A stretch of DNA of 64,000 nucleotides from Sporosarcina obsidiansis (GCF_009651005.1 NZ_WHVW01000002.1:310001-374000), one strand, 5' to 3'; counted from the stretch's first letter, positions 35,463 to 45,238 are shown. A program made the numbers and translations. Notes: generated by a model from the sequence alone, not told the origin.

Positions 35463-36248
35463 CTAGGAAATCGTACTGAATTTGCTTTCTGCATTTTTCA
35501 TCAATTGCGCAATCGCCCCGGTCCCAACACCAGAGGATAGACCTCCATCAATCGAGATTGCTTGCCCTGTAATATAGGATGCTTCGTCTGAACAGAGATA
35601 ATGGACAAGTGAGGCAACTTCTTCAGGCTTAGCATAACGCCCTAGTGGAATTAGTTGATTAGTTGCCTGTTTCAAGGAATCACTCTCCCAATCGACCATA
35701 GGCGTAGCTACCTTCCCTGGACATATACAGTTTACTCTAATTTTTTGTGAAGCCAGCTCCAACGCTGCGGTCATCGTCAACCCCACCACAGAAAATTTGG
35801 AAGAAACATAAGGACCTGAAGCAGCATATCCTCTAATGCCCGCCATGGAAGCCGCATTTACAATCGCTCCACCATGCTCCATATACTTTACAGCATGCTT
35901 TATCCCATAAAGAACGCCAAAGGTATTTATCTGAAAAGCCTTTTCGAAGTTTTCGATTCCGTTCTCTGTCAGTAAACCCTTCATTCCACCAATACCTGCA
36001 TTATTAAAAACAAGATCAATTTTCCCGTATTTCTCTGCAGCTTGGTCCATCAAAGACTGGACTTCATGTTCCTTGGAAACGTCAGCTTGAACATATAAAC
36101 CTCCAACTTCCCTAGCTAACTCTGTTTGATCATTCAGATCTGCAATCACAACTTTTGCCCCTGCCTGGCTGAAACGTTGAACTGCAGCAAGACCAATACC
36201 GGAACCTCCTCCAGTAATGACAGCAACCTTTCCTTCGAGAGAAAACAT
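35463..36248 (-). CDS. Short-chain dehydrogenase/reductase (SDR), enzyme 2
   Basis: 261 residues. TGGGSGIG cofactor motif, NNAGIGG, catalytic YVSSKFSVVG and C-terminal GQAISIDGG. GGAG lies 9 bases before the ATG at 36248 (MFSLEGK), which I prefer to the ATG at 36263. It is related to but clearly distinct from SDR 1, so the two may act on different alcohols, enantiomers or steps. Confidence 0.88.
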   Translation of the reverse strand: MFSLEGKVAVITGGGSGIGLAAVQRFSQAGAKVVIADLNDQTELAREVGGLYVQADVSKEHEVQSLMDQAAEKYGKIDLVFNNAGIGGMKGLLTENGIENFEKAFQINTFGVLYGIKHAVKYMEHGGAIVNAASMAGIRGYAASGPYVSSKFSVVGLTMTAALELASQKIRVNCICPGKVATPMVDWESDSLKQATNQLIPLGRYAKPEEVASLVHYLCSDEASYITGQAISIDGGLSSGVGTGAIAQLMKNAESKFSTIS

Positions 36249-36275
36249 ACATTCACACTCCATTTCTTTCTATTT

Positions 36276-37550
36276 TTATATTGAATCCTCTGTCCAAAGC
36301 GATATATTCATACTTTCTTTTTTACTCCTTATCGGCACATCAGGCTTTACGAAAGCTACAAAAAGACAACCAAATACGACTAACAAGACAACCGAAAACT
36401 GTAAGGAGTAACTAAACCCTAATGATTCGTTAGATCCTGCCATTTGAATCAGATAGCCTGTTACAAGTGGTCCTATAACTCCAGCCAAATTTTGAAATGA
36501 AGTACCTAAACTTGCCATAAAACCTCTTCGTTCCGGTAGTAAATGCATCATAATTTGTGGTTGAATCGTTAGAAAAGAAACGATGAAACTCCCTACCAAA
36601 GCTAATGCAATAATGTTCCAAACAATAGAATGAACAAGGGTAATAGATAACAGCAACAGGGCCGATAATAGCATCGCAGTTCCACCAACATACACACGGG
36701 CTTTTCGATAGCTTCTATATTTCCCATATAATTTATCTGATGCAAAGGAAATCCCGATTCCCCCCAGACCAGAAAATATACCAATTCCAGCTAACACATA
36801 ACTCATTTGCATTTCTGTAAAATGCCATGTTTTAATGATGTAGCTTGGTAGAAAAACAGCATTCCAAACGACTATCCAAAAACAAGCGAATGAAGCGAGC
36901 ATTGTAAAAATACTACTTGGTGACAGTACATAAGGAGATACTTCGGACCATTTCATTTTTCCGACCACAGCTACCTGTTCATTTGGGCTCATATTATGCT
37001 GGGGTTTTTCCCGACCTAGCCATATCCATAAAAGGAACCAAATCAAACTTAGAACGCCCATAAAAGCGAATGCCGTCCGCCATCCACCGTTCACCATTAT
37101 AAATACAATAACCGGAGCCATCATCAACGCCCCAAAAGTAGAACCCAGGTTCACGATAGCGATCGCTGTACCACGTGATTCCGGTGGGAACCATTTACTC
37201 AAATGACTAAAGGCTATTGGTGCAAATGGTCCTTCGAATATCCCTAATGCAATTCGATACAAAACGAGGAGAGGTAGTCCCGCAATAGCAAATGCACCCA
37301 ATTGCAAAATTGTCCAAGCCATTAAGAGAATAGCTAGCATTACCTTTGTTCCTACCCGATCGGAAATGGCCGCCCCAATCACTCCAGCAATAGAGAAAAA
37401 CCAAAAAAAGCTACTGCCGACTAATCCCCATTCTGAATAGTCCAGACTAAATTCCTCCATGATGGACACCGCAGCAAAACCAGTCACAGATTTATCCGTG
37501 TAGTTAATCAAAAAACCAAAAAATAAAAAAGCAAGTATCCCCCAACGCAA
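36276..37550 (-). CDS. MFS transporter, ACS-like, carrier 2
   Basis: About 424 residues with 12 membrane segments, paralogous to carrier 1 (shared INYTDKSVTGFAAVSIMEEF and LGIFEGPFAPIAFSHLSKWF blocks). The ribosome site AGAGGTG suits the TTG at 37550 best, with the protein starting at LRWGILAF; a TTG at 37571 is also possible. Two importers in one island suggest two substrates, or uptake plus product export. Confidence 0.82.
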   Translation of the reverse strand: MRWGILAFLFFGFLINYTDKSVTGFAAVSIMEEFSLDYSEWGLVGSSFFWFFSIAGVIGAAISDRVGTKVMLAILLMAWTILQLGAFAIAGLPLLVLYRIALGIFEGPFAPIAFSHLSKWFPPESRGTAIAIVNLGSTFGALMMAPVIVFIMVNGGWRTAFAFMGVLSLIWFLLWIWLGREKPQHNMSPNEQVAVVGKMKWSEVSPYVLSPSSIFTMLASFACFWIVVWNAVFLPSYIIKTWHFTEMQMSYVLAGIGIFSGLGGIGISFASDKLYGKYRSYRKARVYVGGTAMLLSALLLLSITLVHSIVWNIIALALVGSFIVSFLTIQPQIMMHLLPERRGFMASLGTSFQNLAGVIGPLVTGYLIQMAGSNESLGFSYSLQFSVVLLVVFGCLFVAFVKPDVPIRSKKESMNISLWTEDSI

Positions 37551-37590
37551 GTCAATCACCTCTCCTCGCAATTTATAAATCTCAGTATGT

Positions 37591-37640
37591 TTATTACTCC
37601 CACTCCTCTGTTTAAACTGTATAAACAGAGGTGGGAATAA
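37591..37640. other. Strong hairpin between the E2 and carrier 2 genes
   Basis: CTCTGTTTA and TAAACAGAG arms extended by CCCAC/GTGGG and TTATT/AATAA. There is no U run on the minus strand. It may process or attenuate the transcript and set a lower level for the genes after it. Confidence 0.6.
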
Positions 37641-37709
37641 GTAAATACACAGTTCAAAATAATCAGTTATTAGAGTTCCTAGCTAAGTGTAAGATTGATT
37701 TGGAAAACC

Positions 37710-38879
37710 CTATACCAAACTTTCTGGTTTGCCTAGACGTTCAACTACCGTTTTTAGAAAACGAGCTGCCAAAGCGCCGTCAATTAGTTGATGGTCAAAG
37801 GTCAAACTAAGCGGCAATCGCTGTTTTTGAACAATTCCTTGATCCTCCAAGACCAGATGGGGTTCAATTTGTCCGACTCCTAAAATTGCAACTTCCGGTG
37901 GATTTAATATAGGCGTGAAAAATTGAATGCCCATTGACCCAAGATTCGTTATTGTAAAGGTGCTTCCCATTAATTCATTGCTTTTTGACGTTTGAGCTTG
38001 GGCTTTGGACGTGACTTGATTAAATGCATCATTCAATTCACTTAAGGTCATTCCCTCCGCATGTTTAATGGATGGAACCAACAGCCCTCTCTCAGTTTCT
38101 ACGGCCACTCCAATATGCACATACTTAAACAGAGTAATTTTATCTTCTTCAAAACGAGCATTCAGATGTGGATGTTCTTGCAAAGCCAGAGTTGCAGCGC
38201 GAAGGATCCACGAATTCCAGTTAACTTCAGGAGCCAATTGCTTTCTGCGGGCAGATAGTTCCGTGACATCCGCCCACGTCGTTTCTGTCAATTGCGCAGT
38301 TTGCTGCAAGCTTTGTTTCATTCGCTTGGCAATTGTACGCCGCATTGGACTGACTTCTATGACCTCAAAGTCTTCACTCTTATCTTGAGATACAATAGCC
38401 ACAGACCGTTCAGCTTCATCCCTTAAATCTTGCTCCGTGATTCGCCCCCCAGGTCCAGTCCCTTCTGTAGAAGATAAATCTACATTTAACTGCTGAGCTA
38501 ACCGTCGTACATAAGGAGAGGCTGGAATAAATGCCCCTCCCTTATCGACAGATTGAGCAGGTTGCGAACTGGTCTCTCCAGTGGATGCCGTTGTGTCCGT
38601 AGAAAGATCGATAACCTTCTTTTCAATTGCTTGGCCACCTTGTTCAGTACTACTAATCTTGGCTAACAAATCACCCACAGAAACGACTGCCCCTCGTTCT
38701 TGATACACCTTCTCGAGCTGCCCGCTAGCAGGCGCTTCAATTTCAAATACGACTTTTTCCGTTTGAATTTCTACTAAAACTTCTCCTTTTTCCACAGAGG
38801 AACCTTCCTGTTTATGCCAAAACATAACCACACTCTCAGGTTGATTCTCCATCGTCTCAGGCAGCAGCAACTCGACCAT
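37710..38879 (-). CDS. E2 subunit of a 2-oxoacid/acetoin dehydrogenase complex (lipoyl acyltransferase)
   Basis: 389 residues. An N-terminal lipoyl domain (1-78) has the modified Lys in EIQTEKVVFEIEAP at about residue 42. A Ser/Thr/Gln-rich linker follows, then the E1/E3-binding domain (about 120-158, SPYVRRLAQQLNVDL) and the catalytic domain (about 170-389) with the active-site His in HQLIDGALAARFL. AAGGGGG lies 8 bases before the ATG at 38879. It transfers an acyl group to CoA within the complex encoded by the next three genes upstream. Confidence 0.92.
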   Translation of the reverse strand: MVELLLPETMENQPESVVMFWHKQEGSSVEKGEVLVEIQTEKVVFEIEAPASGQLEKVYQERGAVVSVGDLLAKISSTEQGGQAIEKKVIDLSTDTTASTGETSSQPAQSVDKGGAFIPASPYVRRLAQQLNVDLSSTEGTGPGGRITEQDLRDEAERSVAIVSQDKSEDFEVIEVSPMRRTIAKRMKQSLQQTAQLTETTWADVTELSARRKQLAPEVNWNSWILRAATLALQEHPHLNARFEEDKITLFKYVHIGVAVETERGLLVPSIKHAEGMTLSELNDAFNQVTSKAQAQTSKSNELMGSTFTITNLGSMGIQFFTPILNPPEVAILGVGQIEPHLVLEDQGIVQKQRLPLSLTFDHQLIDGALAARFLKTVVERLGKPESLV

Positions 38880-38930
38880 CACCCATTCCCCCTTACACGT
38901 AAAATTGATTTTATCGATTGAACTTGTCTA

Positions 38931-39962
38931 TCACTTCAGCACTTTAGCATTCATCATATCCATCACTTCAGTATAGATATCTTCCGGACCTGGTAAGATA
39001 AAGTCCTCTAAAGAACGACTAAATGGAATTGGAACATCTCGAATTGCAATCCTGCGAACAGGGTCAGCTAAATCGTAAAATGCTTCTTCTACCACCAATG
39101 CTGCAATTTCAGCTGTTAACCCGCAAGTAAGATAATCTTCATCTACAACGACAAGGCGGTGTGTTTTTCTTACCGACTCAATAATCGTATCCTTATCTAT
39201 AGGTGCAATGGATCGTAAATCAATAACTTCCGCATCAATTCCTTGCGCTGCCAACTTTTCAGCGGCTTCCAAGGCATAATGCATCGTCATTTGAATGCCG
39301 ACAATCGTTACATCCTTTCCTTCTCGAACAACCTTAGCTTTGTCCAAGGGAACCGTATAGGATTCTTCAGGTACATGTCCAATATTGGCGGGAATTTGCT
39401 TAAATCCAGCTACTCCTTGCAACAGCTTGTGATACAAAAACACAACAGGATTATCCTCACGAATAGCCGATATCATCATGCCTTTTAAATCATGCGGTGT
39501 AGAAGGAGCAACGACCTTTAATCCCGGGATGTGGGCAAATGTTCCATAGTGTGTTTGAGAGTGTTGGGCTGCATCAGAAATCCCACCGCCCACCGATGCT
39601 TTTAGAACCATAGGGAGCTTCACGTTACCACCCGACATGTATTGAATTTTAGCCATTTGATTGGAAATTTGGTCCATACAAACGCCAATAAAATCGACAA
39701 ACATCAATTCTGCGATAGGACGCATGCCCTCAGCTGCTGCTCCAACTGCCGCTCCTACGATAGCCGTTTCAGAAATCGGCGTATCGATGACGCGCTCTGG
39801 TCCAAATTCCTGGAACAATCCCGGCGTCGCACCAAATATCCCTCCAAACATCCCGATATCTTCTCCTAGTAAAAAAACATTTTCATCTCGCTTCATTTCT
39901 AAGCTAACCGCTTCTGCCATCGCTTTACTGCCCGTTAATAATCGTCGTTCTCCCATTTTCAT
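38931..39962 (-). CDS. E1 beta subunit of the 2-oxoacid/acetoin dehydrogenase complex
   Basis: 343 residues of the transketolase-like pyrimidine-binding family. GEDIGMFGGIFGATPGL at the start and the block ERVIDTPISETAIVG carry the conserved Glu that activates thiamine diphosphate. The C-terminal transketolase domain starts near residue 200. AAAGGGG lies 5 bases before the ATG at 39962. It pairs with E1 alpha, whose gene ends 21 bases upstream. Confidence 0.92.
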   Translation of the reverse strand: MKMGERRLLTGSKAMAEAVSLEMKRDENVFLLGEDIGMFGGIFGATPGLFQEFGPERVIDTPISETAIVGAAVGAAAEGMRPIAELMFVDFIGVCMDQISNQMAKIQYMSGGNVKLPMVLKASVGGGISDAAQHSQTHYGTFAHIPGLKVVAPSTPHDLKGMMISAIREDNPVVFLYHKLLQGVAGFKQIPANIGHVPEESYTVPLDKAKVVREGKDVTIVGIQMTMHYALEAAEKLAAQGIDAEVIDLRSIAPIDKDTIIESVRKTHRLVVVDEDYLTCGLTAEIAALVVEEAFYDLADPVRRIAIRDVPIPFSRSLEDFILPGPEDIYTEVMDMMNAKVLK

Positions 39963-39983
39963 CAAAACCCCTTTCATGATTAA

Positions 39984-40970
39984 TTAGTTAAATACGTCTT
40001 CAAGCGCGGTTTCAAGTGCAGGATCTGCACTATTTCTTGCAAAATCAAAAGCTTGATGTACCAGTTGTCGTGCTTCGCCTTCCATTTCAGCAATTTCTAC
40101 CTCACTCGCTACTCCTTCTTGTAGTAAATGAGCCTTCATAAGAGGAATTGGATCTTTTTCTCTATTTTTCTGAAGTTCATTAGGATCACGGTATTCATCT
40201 GTATCTCCAACAAAATGGCCTAAATAGCGATACGTTTCAATTTCAATAATCGTGGGGCCTTCACCTCGTTTTGCCCGTTCAATGGCTTCTTGGGAAGCAT
40301 GGTACATTTCAATAGGGTCATTATCTTTGACCAATACACCTGGAATCCCGTAAGCAACTGCGCGCTCGGCATTGGAAGCAACAGATGTCGATGCTGCTTT
40401 TGATACGGATATCCCATAGTTGTTGTCTTCGATCACAACGACCAATGGTAGTTTCCATAATGCCGCCATGTTCAATGACTCATGAAAAGCGCCGGAATTG
40501 ACAGCTCCTTCTCCAATGAATACGACTGTTACCCAATCTTTTTTCTTCATTTTACTGGACAATGCTGCACCGACAGCTTGAGGTAAGCCCGCTCCAACAA
40601 TTCCTCCGCAAGAAAATTTAACAGCCGGATCAAATAAATGCATGTGACCGCCTTTACCCTTTCCTAACCCTGTGATTTTCCCATAAATCTCGGCTGTCAT
40701 TCTATTGAGATCTACTCCCTTAGCGATTGCATGGTGATGCGGTCGATGTGGAGAATTCACGATATCCTCCTCACGTAAATGGGCGCAGATGCCTACAGCG
40801 GCGGGCTCTTGACCTGCAGATAAATGCATTTCTCCAGGTATAGGACCCGCAGCCAAATCAAATCCAGGTAGTTTCCCTTCAAAATAAGCTTGATACAACG
40901 TTTCTTCATAATGCCTACTCTTATACATCGTTTTATACATCCACTTTAATTGCTCTACAGGTACTGTCAA
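39984..40970 (-). CDS. E1 alpha subunit of the 2-oxoacid/acetoin dehydrogenase complex
   Basis: 328 residues with the thiamine-diphosphate fold. GKGKGGHMHLFD and the GDG-type motif GEGAVNSGAFHESLNMA...DNN are typical. HRPHHHAIAKGVDL and the short N-terminus are closer to AcoA-like (acetoin) E1 proteins than to pyruvate or branched-chain E1, but homology alone does not fix the substrate. TTG start with AGGAG 8 bases upstream. Confidence 0.92.
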   Translation of the reverse strand: MTVPVEQLKWMYKTMYKSRHYEETLYQAYFEGKLPGFDLAAGPIPGEMHLSAGQEPAAVGICAHLREEDIVNSPHRPHHHAIAKGVDLNRMTAEIYGKITGLGKGKGGHMHLFDPAVKFSCGGIVGAGLPQAVGAALSSKMKKKDWVTVVFIGEGAVNSGAFHESLNMAALWKLPLVVVIEDNNYGISVSKAASTSVASNAERAVAYGIPGVLVKDNDPIEMYHASQEAIERAKRGEGPTIIEIETYRYLGHFVGDTDEYRDPNELQKNREKDPIPLMKAHLLQEGVASEVEIAEMEGEARQLVHQAFDFARNSADPALETALEDVFN

Positions 40971-41002
40971 AATTGCTCTCCTCTTTTCTGATTGTTTTTT
41001 TG

Positions 41003-42403
41003 TTACCTGACACCTATACGGGGCGGCCAGTGAATCTCCTGACCATCAACAGCTAGGGCAGCTTCACCCATCGCTTCACTTACAGTCGGATGTGGATGAA
41101 TCGTCGTTATGAACTCATTCACAGTTATTTGGCTATTAATCGCTAGAGAGGCTTCGGCAATCAAATCCGTAGCACGCGGTCCTACGATATGAACACCGAG
41201 AATTTCTCCCCATTCAGCCCCAACGATCATCTTGACGAAGCCATTTTCATCACTTTCAATGATGGATTTCCCATTCGCAGCTAAAGAAAATACTCCGGTC
41301 TTATAAGCAATTTTTCTTTCCTGAGCTTGCTCTTCAGTCAGTCCCACCGTTGCGATTTCTGGCTTCGTATAAACACAAGATGGAATCACATCTCGATTAT
41401 AAGTAGGCGTATGCCCTAAAACATGTTCCACTGCTGCAATCCCTTGGGCTGAAGCAGCATGGGCAAGCATAATTTGCCCATTACAATCACCAACCGCATA
41501 GACTCCCGGAATGTTTGTTTCAAAATGTTCATTTACTAATACTGCACTACGCTCCATATTAACTCCAAGTTTTTCTAAACCTAGATTACTAGTCTTTGGA
41601 GAACGGCCTACAGCCACCAATACGTAATCACTTTTCAATATGGATACAGATCCATCCACAATAATACTTGTAAGTAATACATCTCCGTCTTGCTGTACCC
41701 CAGTCAACTGCGCCCCGGTCAACCAAGTAACCCCTTGGCTACTGAGTTCTTTTCGAAGAGTTGACGTAACCTCTTTATCCATCAGCGGCAAAATTGTTGG
41801 CATTTTTTCTACGACTGTCACTTTCGTACCCAAAGCCTGATATAAAGCTGCAAACTCCACTCCAATCACGCCACCTCCGATAATGACCATAGAAGAAGGG
41901 ACTTGCGGAAGATCTAGCGCCTCTGTGCTATCAATCACACCTGGCAGGTCACTACCTTGAAATACATGTTTTGCCGGTTCTGATCCTACGGCAACTATTA
42001 CAGCATCAGCAGAAAGCGCTTTCAATTCATTGCCTTGAATCCGGACGGTTTTCGCATCAAGCAATTCTGCTCTGCCTCGATGAACCGTGACCTGATTCGC
42101 TTTAAGCAACCCAGTCGTTCCTTGTACCAACCGTTGAACAACGGACGCCTTCCTATCCATCAGTGCAGACCAATCCACACGAATATGTTCTGCTACCAAA
42201 CCAAGACTCCCTCCCCTCTTAACCGCTTGAAATAATTCAGCAGTATGTAGAAGGGTCTTCGTCGGAATACACCCCGTATTTAGACAGGTTCCTCCCAATT
42301 GGTCCATTTCAATTAAATGAACCTCTGCTCCAAGTTGAGCCGCCCGAATGGCAGCAACATAACCACCAGGTCCTCCACCTATGATTACAATTTTTTTGCT
42401 CAC
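41003..42403 (-). CDS. E3, dihydrolipoyl dehydrogenase
   Basis: 466-residue FAD/NAD flavoprotein. Rossmann motif IIGGGPGGYVAAIRAAQLG, redox disulfide GGTCLNTGCIPTK, NAD motif VIIGGGVIGVEFA and the C-terminal catalytic His/Glu pair in HPHPTVSEAMGEA. It reoxidises the lipoyl group of E2. A dedicated copy in this operon suggests that the complex is assembled separately from the housekeeping ones. Confidence 0.94.
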   Translation of the reverse strand: MSKKIVIIGGGPGGYVAAIRAAQLGAEVHLIEMDQLGGTCLNTGCIPTKTLLHTAELFQAVKRGGSLGLVAEHIRVDWSALMDRKASVVQRLVQGTTGLLKANQVTVHRGRAELLDAKTVRIQGNELKALSADAVIVAVGSEPAKHVFQGSDLPGVIDSTEALDLPQVPSSMVIIGGGVIGVEFAALYQALGTKVTVVEKMPTILPLMDKEVTSTLRKELSSQGVTWLTGAQLTGVQQDGDVLLTSIIVDGSVSILKSDYVLVAVGRSPKTSNLGLEKLGVNMERSAVLVNEHFETNIPGVYAVGDCNGQIMLAHAASAQGIAAVEHVLGHTPTYNRDVIPSCVYTKPEIATVGLTEEQAQERKIAYKTGVFSLAANGKSIIESDENGFVKMIVGAEWGEILGVHIVGPRATDLIAEASLAINSQITVNEFITTIHPHPTVSEAMGEAALAVDGQEIHWPPRIGVR

Positions 42404-42416
42404 TTACTAATCTCCT

Positions 42417-43946
42417 TTACATTTCAATTTTTTCTTTTTCACCATCCGTAGTTCTCAAAGCTCTCCGTAGGATTTTCCCTGTACTGTTTCTAGGCATTTC
42501 CGCCACGAATTCTACTTCCTTAGGTAGCTTATACTTTGCTAGATGATCACTACAGAACCTGATCATTTCTTTTTCTGTAAGCGCTTCTTCTTTTTTCACA
42601 ACATACGCCTTTACTCTCTCCCCATATGCTGGATCTGCAACACCAATAACTGCCGCCTCCCTCACAAGTGGATGCTGATAGAGTACTTCTTCAACTTCCC
42701 TTGGATAGACATTGTATCCGCCAACTAGAATTATGTCCTTTTTCCGATCAACGATATAGATATAGCCTTCTTCGTCTTTCTTAGCCAAATCTCCAGTGAA
42801 AAGCCATCCCTCTTTCAGTGTCATCCTTGTCTCTTCTGGCATTCCCAAATAGCCCATCATTACATTAGGACCTTGTACAATGAGTTCCCCCACCTCACCA
42901 GCTGGTACTTCCCTTCCATCTGGATCAACCACTTTGTTTTTTACATTAGGAATATCCACTCCAACCGAACCAGGCTTTTGAGTTCCCCTTAAAGGATTAA
43001 AACTGGTAACAGGAGCCGCTTCGGAGAGGCCATATCCCTCTAGAATCGAAACTTGATACTTACTTTCAAACTGTTGGAGAAGTGCCAGTGGTATGGAGTC
43101 TCCGCCAGAAGCACATACGCGGATAGATGCAAACTCATTCGCTGTTGCCTCTAGTTGAAGCATGAAATTATACATTGTTGGCACTCCAACAAATATGGTT
43201 GCTTTTTCTTCTTGAATAATGTTAACTACGTGAGTAGGACTGAAGTGTGGAACAAGCAATATGGTTGAACCACTTGCAATAGGTGCATTGAGACAAACTG
43301 TCAAACTTAATACATGAAACATAGGCAAAACGGTAAGCATCCGATCCTTGTTTGTTAATTCTAGAAGCTCACTAACCGCTTCAGCATTTGACGCTAGATT
43401 GCGATGTGATAGCATAGCACCTTTTGGCTTACCAGTTGTCCCAGATGTATATAAAATAACGGCTAGGTCATCTTGTACAATAGAAGTTTTATCGCCTGAG
43501 TTATCACTTTGTTGCATGAATTGCTCCCAACTTGTTTCTGTTTCTGCTGGTTGCGTGTACACAACTAAGTTTAAGCTTCCTACTCTTTTTTTCACCGCTG
43601 TCAAAATAGGCTCCATAGCAGAATGGGCAATGATAGCCTTCGTTTCGCTATCAGATAGAATATATTCGAGTTCTCCCAATGTATAGGTAGGATTAATAGG
43701 TACCGCTACAGCACCCCGCCGCAGAATTCCATAGAAGGCTATCACAAACTCAGGTCTGTTCCCTACTAATACAGCAACCGTATCTCCTTTGTTAATCCCT
43801 TGAGAAGCTAATCCAGCTGCAAAACACTCTACTTTTTGATCAAGTTCCTTATAGGTTATAGCCATTCCCTCACATATCAGTGCAGTTTGCTCGGGAACTC
43901 TTAAAGTACTGTTTCTTAAATTTTCATCCAAATTCCAATTCATCAA
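42417..43946 (-). CDS. Acyl-CoA ligase (AMP-forming)
   Basis: 509 residues of the ANL superfamily. The AMP-binding motif is ILYTSGTTGKPKGAM, A5 is EGYGLSEAAP, A7 is FTGDLAKKDEEGY, and the catalytic Lys is in NSTGKILRRAL. It activates a carboxylic acid as the CoA thioester at the expense of ATP. It is the first gene of the minus-strand cluster, divergent from the LysR gene. AAGGAG lies 9 bases before TTG. The chain length or ring type of the acid is unknown. Confidence 0.9.
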   Translation of the reverse strand: MMNWNLDENLRNSTLRVPEQTALICEGMAITYKELDQKVECFAAGLASQGINKGDTVAVLVGNRPEFVIAFYGILRRGAVAVPINPTYTLGELEYILSDSETKAIIAHSAMEPILTAVKKRVGSLNLVVYTQPAETETSWEQFMQQSDNSGDKTSIVQDDLAVILYTSGTTGKPKGAMLSHRNLASNAEAVSELLELTNKDRMLTVLPMFHVLSLTVCLNAPIASGSTILLVPHFSPTHVVNIIQEEKATIFVGVPTMYNFMLQLEATANEFASIRVCASGGDSIPLALLQQFESKYQVSILEGYGLSEAAPVTSFNPLRGTQKPGSVGVDIPNVKNKVVDPDGREVPAGEVGELIVQGPNVMMGYLGMPEETRMTLKEGWLFTGDLAKKDEEGYIYIVDRKKDIILVGGYNVYPREVEEVLYQHPLVREAAVIGVADPAYGERVKAYVVKKEEALTEKEMIRFCSDHLAKYKLPKEVEFVAEMPRNSTGKILRRALRTTDGEKEKIEM

Positions 43947-44020
43947 TAAGATCTACTCCTTTTCATAAGTAATATTTTGAAGATAAAGAATTAATTGAAT
44001 TAACTATATATCTAATCTAT

Positions 44021-44048
44021 ACTTAAGTAAATTTAGAGTTGTTTAAGT
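44021..44048. promoter_or_regulatory. Candidate LysR operator
   Basis: ACTTAA (44021-44026) and TTAAGT (44043-44048) form an inverted repeat with a 16-base spacer in the 141-bp space between the divergent acyl-CoA ligase and LysR genes. LysR regulators usually bind such dyads near their own gene. Confidence 0.55.
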
Positions 44049-44087
44049 TTTTCTTAATTTTTATTAAAGTAAAAAGGAGTGATATAG

Positions 44088-44990
44088 ATGAACATAGAAC
44101 AATTAACCTATATAGTTGAGGTGGCAAGGACTAGATCTATAACTTTAGCCTCGGAAAATTTACATGTATCTATCTCCGCAATCAGCCAGTCTATCTCAAA
44201 TTTAGAAAGCGAGTTTGGAACAAAACTATTTACTCGTTCTCGCCAGGGTTCATTACTTACATACAAAGGTAAAAAAATCGTTGAAATGGCTCACGATATA
44301 TTGATTAGACTTGAAAAACTAAGAGAAGAAGCGCAAGCCGATACCACATTAATTCAAACAAAATTAAAAATAGCTACAGTTCCAGGTTTTATATCACATT
44401 TGATCACACCACTGTATGCTTTAAACATTCCATATCCAAACGTGAAATTCGAGTTCATTGAACAAGGAACAGGTGGTGTTATTACCAATGTCCAACAGCA
44501 CAAAGTAGACTTAGGCTTAATCTGCCTTTATGGAAGTTTGCTTCAAGAAAGTAACGATTTTATCTTCCACCCAATTATAGAAGGACAAGTTAAAGTGTAT
44601 GTCAATAAAAACTCTTTATTAGCATACAAAAAAACGGTAACTCCCCAAGACTTACTTGATCAAAATCTGGTCTGTTATGATGGTGAGCATATCAATTGGT
44701 TTGTTGATGATTTTTTTTCTAAATATGGACCGATGAATATTCTATTTAGTTCTAACCAAACTGAAGGAATCATAAAAGCTGTTTTGGAAGGGGTAGCCAT
44801 TTCTTTTGCTTCTGACTTTTCTTATGAAAATCATCCGCAAGTACTTAATGGAAATATCATCTCTCTAGAGATAATCGAGAATGATGCAGTAAAAGTAACC
44901 GCAGGGTGGATCATCTCTAAGACGAAACATTTTTCAGAAAGTGCTAACATTTTTGTGGAATATCTAAAATCTGAATTTAGAATAGAATAA
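44088..44990 (+). CDS. LysR-family regulator of the catabolic island
   Basis: 300 residues. N-terminal winged helix (about 1-60, helix-turn-helix around TLASENLHVSISAISQSISN) and a substrate-binding domain (about 88-295). AAAGGAG precedes the ATG. It is divergent from the acyl-CoA ligase gene, the usual arrangement for a LysR activator with its target. The inducer is probably the sulfate ester or a breakdown product. It is unrelated at the DNA level to the second LysR gene. Confidence 0.88.
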   Translation: MNIEQLTYIVEVARTRSITLASENLHVSISAISQSISNLESEFGTKLFTRSRQGSLLTYKGKKIVEMAHDILIRLEKLREEAQADTTLIQTKLKIATVPGFISHLITPLYALNIPYPNVKFEFIEQGTGGVITNVQQHKVDLGLICLYGSLLQESNDFIFHPIIEGQVKVYVNKNSLLAYKKTVTPQDLLDQNLVCYDGEHINWFVDDFFSKYGPMNILFSSNQTEGIIKAVLEGVAISFASDFSYENHPQVLNGNIISLEIIENDAVKVTAGWIISKTKHFSESANIFVEYLKSEFRIE

Positions 44991-45089
44991 TTCCCTACTC
45001 TAAAATACCTATTGATAGTAAACCCACCTGGATGAATTCCCCTTCAGTTTTTAATTTGAGCTTGTACCTACAAGTAGTAGACAACGAAA

Positions 45090-45120
45090 AACAGCCGTTT
45101 TTAGCGGCTGTTCAGTTTTT
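45090..45120 (+). terminator. Terminator of the LysR gene
   Basis: AACAGCCG (45090-45097) pairs with CGGCTGTT (45105-45112), then CAG and TTTTT. Confidence 0.85.
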
Positions 45121-45238
45121 TAATTGCTTCAATCTCTACGTATTATTGCTTAACAGTTAATTGAGTCAACAACATGATTTTTCCCCTTATACTTTCCTAC
45201 TACTTTTTACTGTTAAAAGTAGAGCAGAAATGTATCAT

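Noticed and set aside
42583..42596. Second cre-like site TGTAAGCGCTTCTT
   Set aside because: Lies within the acyl-CoA ligase coding region near its 3' end and misses the conserved C near the end of the consensus.
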